9,415 bases of DNA from positions 1-9,415 of the forward strand of contig CAZBQG010000178.1 of NCBI GenBank assembly GCA_964493945.1, read 5' to 3'. This document shows positions 6,511 to 9,415 of this stretch, piece by piece (the first letter of the stretch is position 1; every line of letters starts with the position of its first letter). The notes under the pieces are model-generated. The model was not told the DNA's origin and made no database searches. It saw nothing but the letters and a program-made list of their open reading frames with translations. The DNA comes from CAZBQG01 sp964493945 (GTDB lineage: Bacteria; Pseudomonadota; Alphaproteobacteria; Rhodospirillales; UBA2165). Position numbers and translations under genes: made by a program.

Positions 6511-8112
6511 CTAAGCATTATCGGGAAACAGGCGGAATTTGGTCGATCCGTCCCGCTGGAGCTGTTCCACCAGATCGCCTTCCCAGGACAGATAGGTTTT
6601 CATCGCATCCTCGACGCCGCTTAAGCGGTCATAGGGTCTGAGCCAGACATCATTGGTCGTATCCGCCATATTTTCCTCGCCCTTGGTGAGCGGCAAACCG
6701 GCCCAGGCCCAGGCCGCCGTGCCGCCGGTGAGAACCGACACGGGCTGGGAAACAAGTTCTTCCGCCTCCCCCGCCACCAGCCAGGCGATCACGCCATCGC
6801 CGGAAGTCAGGACCAATCGGGATTTGGTGGGCACGGTCTCAAGCGCTTTTTCCAGGCGGGACCGAACGGCGAACCAGGCCCCCGGGATATGGCCCTGGCG
6901 GTATTCCGGGCTAGGGCCCAAATCGATCAGTACAGCAGTGTCATTAGCCAGCAATGTTTCAAGTTCCCGGGGGCTGATCTCATCCACCCCGGCATCATGC
7001 AGTCCAGGAATTTCGGCTCTTCTGGGTCCCGTTTCAAGCCAGTCACCGCTAAGCCCGCCTTCCAGCACGACCACATCCTTCCAGCCCATCTGCAACAGCC
7101 AGGATGCGGTCATGGTGGCGCGGACATTGTTGTCATCCACCAGTACCATGCGTGAATTCCGGGTGGCGGCATATTTGTCCGTCGCCTGCACCAATTGCCC
7201 GCCCGGCGCCCAGACCGAACCCGGCAGATGACCCGCCCAGTATTCTTCGGGATTGCGAACATCAAAGATATACAATGTGCGCGCCTCAAGCTCCGCAATC
7301 CAGCCATCGAGCCTGGTCAGGTCAATGGTGTCTACGCCGAACCGCTTGGCGACGCGCGAGGCAGCCTGGAGCGCCTTCGCCGTTCCGCTGGCTGAGCTTT
7401 CCAGCACCCGCTTTTCGCTGCCCCGCTCATTTTCAAAACCGGACAGCTCCCAGCCCATGGTGCCGTTGGAAAGGGCCATCACCTTGTTGGGAATGCCGGC
7501 ATTGATCAGGGACTGGGCACCGATGATGGACCGGGTCCGCCCGGCGCAATTGACCACCACCAGCGTATCGGGCGAGGGTGCTATATCATGAACCCGGTGG
7601 GCCAGTTCGGCCCCCGGCACATTGATCCCGGTGGGGATATTCATGCGGTGATATTCCTCGAACGGACGGCTGTCGAGCACCACCATATCTTCGCCCGCCT
7701 TGATTTTTCCGTGCAGTTCCGAAGCACTTATATTGGGGGTTCCGTAATTGACTTCGACAAATTCACCGAAGGCCTTGGAAGGCACATTAACGCCGGTGAA
7801 AGCCACCTCCCCGGCCCCGGCCCAACCCTTCATGCCGCCTTCCAGGACCCGGACCTGGCTGTACCCAAACCCGCTCAGCAAGGTTGCCGCCCGTTCCGAG
7901 AGACCGTCCCCATCATCGCAAAGAACGATAGGTGCCGAATGCCTGGGAACCAGATCGCGGATCAGCAACTCCAACCGGCTTAGGGGCAAGGATGAGGCAA
8001 AAAGCATGTGGCCTTCGGAGAAAACACCCTCTTCGCGGAGATCGAGAATGGCCAGTTCGCCATCCTCCATAATCAATTTCTTGAGCGCCTTGGCGTCAAT
8101 CCGTCCCGGCAT
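6511..8112 (-). CDS. Four-domain rhodanese-like sulfurtransferase
   Basis: This 533-residue protein contains four rhodanese modules in tandem: about 1-100, 128-228, 262-362 and 378-476, each ending in a motif such as LEGGMKGW, LSNGTMGW, LEGGLSGDW or LTGGTAAW. Rhodaneses carry sulfane sulfur as a persulfide on a loop Cys. Domain 1 has LCDDGDGL (Cys65) and domain 2 has VNCAGRTRS (Cys189), so both could be active. Domain 3 has VDDNNVR and domain 4 has LTSGDGV at the same place, without Cys, so they are probably structural or regulatory. A conserved-looking tail (about 485-533) follows. The ATG at 8112 has GGGAGG about 10 bases upstream. There is no signal peptide, so it is cytoplasmic. It converges with the thiol-dioxygenase operon, and thiol dioxygenase plus rhodanese is a recurring sulfur-metabolism pairing; the acceptor is unknown. 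Confidence 0.9.
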   Translation of the reverse strand: MPGRIDAKALKKLIMEDGELAILDLREEGVFSEGHMLFASSLPLSRLELLIRDLVPRHSAPIVLCDDGDGLSERAATLLSGFGYSQVRVLEGGMKGWAGAGEVAFTGVNVPSKAFGEFVEVNYGTPNISASELHGKIKAGEDMVVLDSRPFEEYHRMNIPTGINVPGAELAHRVHDIAPSPDTLVVVNCAGRTRSIIGAQSLINAGIPNKVMALSNGTMGWELSGFENERGSEKRVLESSASGTAKALQAASRVAKRFGVDTIDLTRLDGWIAELEARTLYIFDVRNPEEYWAGHLPGSVWAPGGQLVQATDKYAATRNSRMVLVDDNNVRATMTASWLLQMGWKDVVVLEGGLSGDWLETGPRRAEIPGLHDAGVDEISPRELETLLANDTAVLIDLGPSPEYRQGHIPGAWFAVRSRLEKALETVPTKSRLVLTSGDGVIAWLVAGEAEELVSQPVSVLTGGTAAWAWAGLPLTKGEENMADTTNDVWLRPYDRLSGVEDAMKTYLSWEGDLVEQLQRDGSTKFRLFPDNA

Positions 8113-8137
8113 GTTGTCTTTGCCTCCCTAATCCCGT

Positions 8138-8175
8138 GTTATACCAAAGATACTCAGCCGGGCCTTTCAGGTATA
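8138..8175. promoter_or_regulatory. Divergent intergenic region with TATACC/GGTATA inverted repeat
   Basis: The 76-bp gap between the divergent rhodanese and epimerase genes contains TATACC (8140-8145) and GGTATA (8170-8175), perfect inverted 6-mers 24 bp apart. On the minus strand TATAAC (8143-8138) looks like a -10 box for the rhodanese gene, but no good -35 is present at proper spacing. This is weak evidence for promoter or operator function. Confidence 0.25.
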
Positions 8176-8188
8176 GGGGGACGCGCGC

Positions 8189-9159
8189 ATGCAATTAATC
8201 ACCGGCGGGATGGGGTTCATCGGCCTGCATACGGCCAAGGCTTTTCTCGATGCCGGGGAAGATGTGGTACTGACCCGGTTCCGGAGCTGGCGTATGCCCG
8301 GTTTTCTGGAAGAGCACCTGGACAAGCGCCTGTTCGTGGAGCCCCTCGATCTGACCAGCCCCCATGACGTGATCGAAGTGGCCCGCAAACACAAGCCCGA
8401 CGCCATTCTCCATCTGGCCGTGCCGGCTCTCAAACACCTAAGCGCCGCCGAGGAATTCCGGACGAATATGGACGGCCTGATCAATATCCTGGAAGCTGCC
8501 CGCCTGGCCGGGGCAAAGCGGGTTACCCTGGCCAGCTCCCTTGCCGTTTATGGCGGATTGCCGGGTGGCCCCTTCACCGAGGAAATGCCGCTGGAACTGG
8601 CCCCCACCAACCCCACCGATGCCTACAAGAAAAGCTTTGAAATCCTGGGCCAGCATTATGCCGAACGATGCGGGCTGGATGTGGCGATCGCCCGCATCGG
8701 TGGCATTTACGGCCCGCTTTATCACAGCATGGCCAGTCTGGCCTGCCGCCTGGCCCATGCCGCGGTGCAAGGCGTCCCCGGCCCTTTGCCCAATGATCTC
8801 CGCCCCACGCCCCATGCCGGCGACCCGGTGGATAGCTGTTACGTCAAGGATTGCGGGCGCGCCCTGCAGCTTTTGCAGATGGTCCCCAAGCTGGCCCACC
8901 GGNNNNNNNNNNNNNNNNNNNNNNNNNNNNNNNATCCAGCGGGCATTCTGTGCTGGCCGGCGATTACGCCGACGCCGTGCGGGCGGTAATGCCTGATACC
9001 CGGATCACCATGGAACCGGGCCAGGGCCCCCGCTACCGGGCTCAATTAACCCTGGATATCGGACGTATGACGGAGGATACGGACTTTGCGCCGGAGTTCA
9101 CCGTGGCGGACGGCATGAAGGATTACCTGGAATGGCTGGGTGCGGGTAATGAATTTTAA
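8189..9159 (+). CDS. NAD(P)-dependent epimerase/dehydratase, extended SDR, interrupted by assembly gap
   Basis: The protein starts with the Rossmann motif TGGMGFIG (5-12). It continues with VVLTRF, HLAV, NILEAARLAGAKRV, LASSLAVYG (114-122) and IARIGGIYGPLY (168-178), typical of NAD-dependent sugar-nucleotide epimerases/dehydratases. The YxxxK site reads Y146-K-K-S-F150, so the usual Lys is replaced by Phe although two Lys sit inside the motif. At 8903-8933 there are 31 N. The C-terminus resumes with SSGHSVLAGDYADAVRAVM and ends GAGNEF, but in a different frame. A gap size of 2 modulo 3 would restore one reading frame; homologues usually have about four residues (xYNx) here, so the true gap may be near 11 bases. 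GGGGGA precedes the ATG at 8189 by 9 bases. The substrate is unknown: it may act on a sugar nucleotide or on a catabolic intermediate. Confidence 0.85.
8903..8933. other. Assembly gap (31 N) inside the epimerase gene
   Basis: The 31 unknown bases break the epimerase frame. The coding frames on either side match only if the real length is 2 modulo 3, so the gap size is an estimate, not biology. Confidence 0.95.
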
Positions 9160-9181
9160 AAACCCAAGATCAAGACAAAAT

Positions 9182-9210
9182 TTGATAATGATATCTATTT
9201 GTGATATCAC
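9182..9210 (+). promoter_or_regulatory. Promoter-like element with palindrome before the hicA remnant
   Basis: TTGATA (9182-9187), a 17-base spacer and TATCAC (9205-9210) form a plausible promoter ending 9 bases before the remnant ATG. The 10-bp perfect palindrome GTGATATCAC (9201-9210) covers the -10 box, and a second GATATC core lies at 9190-9195, 13 bases upstream of the core at 9203. This layout suits an autorepressed toxin-antitoxin promoter, but that is inference. Confidence 0.4.
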
Positions 9211-9219
9211 TTTTCCGTA

Positions 9220-9380
9220 ATGAAAGGCAGGCATTTAGCGACGTTGGTTACTGTTTCCGCAACCCCATATCCGGCACAATCCCCTGGGCCAATATTGAAA
9301 AAATTCTGGTTGCCGCAGGTGCCGAAATAACGGAAGGCCGGGGATCAAGAATTCGCGTTTAGTTGAACGGGGTTAAAGCT
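9220..9380 (+). pseudogene. Degraded hicA-like (YcfA family) mRNA-interferase toxin remnant
   Basis: Translation from the ATG at 9220 gives MKGRHLATLVTV, a typical HicA N-terminus. The homology then continues one frame over as FRNPISGTIPWANIEKILV (from 9255) and AAGAEITEGRGSRIRV. A stop TAG (9360-9362) follows, and LNGVKA continues after it. One missing T in the run at 9254-9256 explains the frame change, and a CAG-to-TAG change would explain the stop. The protein then ends where an FHRPHP-type catalytic-His segment would be expected, at the start of the opposing SDR gene. Intact HicA is a small dsRBD-fold RNase paired with HicB; no hicB is visible. Family assignment rests on recalled HicA consensus. 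Sequencing error could account for the frameshift but not for the stop plus truncation. Confidence 0.68.
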
Positions 9381-9415
9381 GGACACCCCCATCAACCAGT
9401 AAATTTTGGCTGATT
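9373..9415 (-). CDS. Short-chain dehydrogenase/reductase, C-terminal fragment
   Basis: The minus strand reads ISQNLLVDGGVQL then TAA, which matches the conserved C-terminal end of classical SDR enzymes (GQ-N-L-x-VDGG). The gene enters from beyond the window edge, so only 13 codons are seen and neither cofactor nor substrate can be named. Its stop codon overlaps the end of the hicA remnant on the other strand. Classical SDRs catalyse NAD(P)-linked alcohol/carbonyl interconversion, which could fit a catabolic locus. Confidence 0.6.
   Translation of the reverse strand, partial: ISQNLLVDGGVQL

Noticed and set aside
9381..9414. Continuation of the HicA remnant as GHPHQPVNFG, resembling the FHRPHP segment
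   Set aside because: This stretch is the exact antisense of a clear SDR C-terminus, so the resemblance is judged coincidental.
1..9415. tRNA, rRNA, CRISPR array or insertion sequence
   Set aside because: No cloverleaf, rRNA-like sequence, spaced direct repeats or transposase was seen anywhere in the window.

Overview
The window comes from a moderately GC-rich bacterial genome. A 31-base run of N shows it is a draft assembly. The protein styles (tandem UbiD enzymes, HicA-type remnant, multi-rhodanese protein, sugar-epimerase-like reductase) fit a proteobacterium, perhaps an alphaproteobacterium, but no marker gene here fixes the taxon.

Left part (71-4750, minus strand): a compact three-gene operon transcribed leftward. 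It encodes UbiD-family decarboxylase B (3212-4750, TTG start), UbiD-family decarboxylase A (1652-3196) and an AMP-forming acyl-CoA synthetase/ligase (71-1633). The gaps are 15 and 18 bases and each gene has a Shine-Dalgarno sequence. Both UbiD paralogues keep the residues expected for prenylated-FMN binding and catalysis, so they could be two subunits of one (de)carboxylase or two enzymes with different substrates.

Middle (4751-6507): a 197-bp divergent intergenic region has back-to-back promoter-like elements whose -35 boxes form a perfect 7-bp inverted repeat. To its right a plus-strand operon encodes a single-domain cupin with homogentisate-dioxygenase-like motifs (4948-5424), a cysteine/thiol dioxygenase-like cupin (5490-6035) and an NTF2/SnoaL-like small protein (6040-6507).

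Right part (6511-9415): a four-domain rhodanese protein on the minus strand converges on the plus operon with a 3-bp gap. An NAD-dependent epimerase/dehydratase (8189-9159, broken by the N gap) diverges from it. Next come a promoter-like element with a 10-bp palindrome, a degraded hicA toxin remnant (frameshift, in-frame stop and truncation), and the C-terminal 13 codons of a short-chain dehydrogenase/reductase on the minus strand at the window edge.

Taken together this looks like an accessory catabolic island for an aromatic or other unsaturated carboxylic acid: CoA activation, prenylated-FMN decarboxylation, non-heme iron dioxygenation, redox by epimerase/SDR proteins, and possibly a sulfur branch (thiol dioxygenase plus rhodanese). 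The combination is the main point of interest; the substrate cannot be read from sequence alone.
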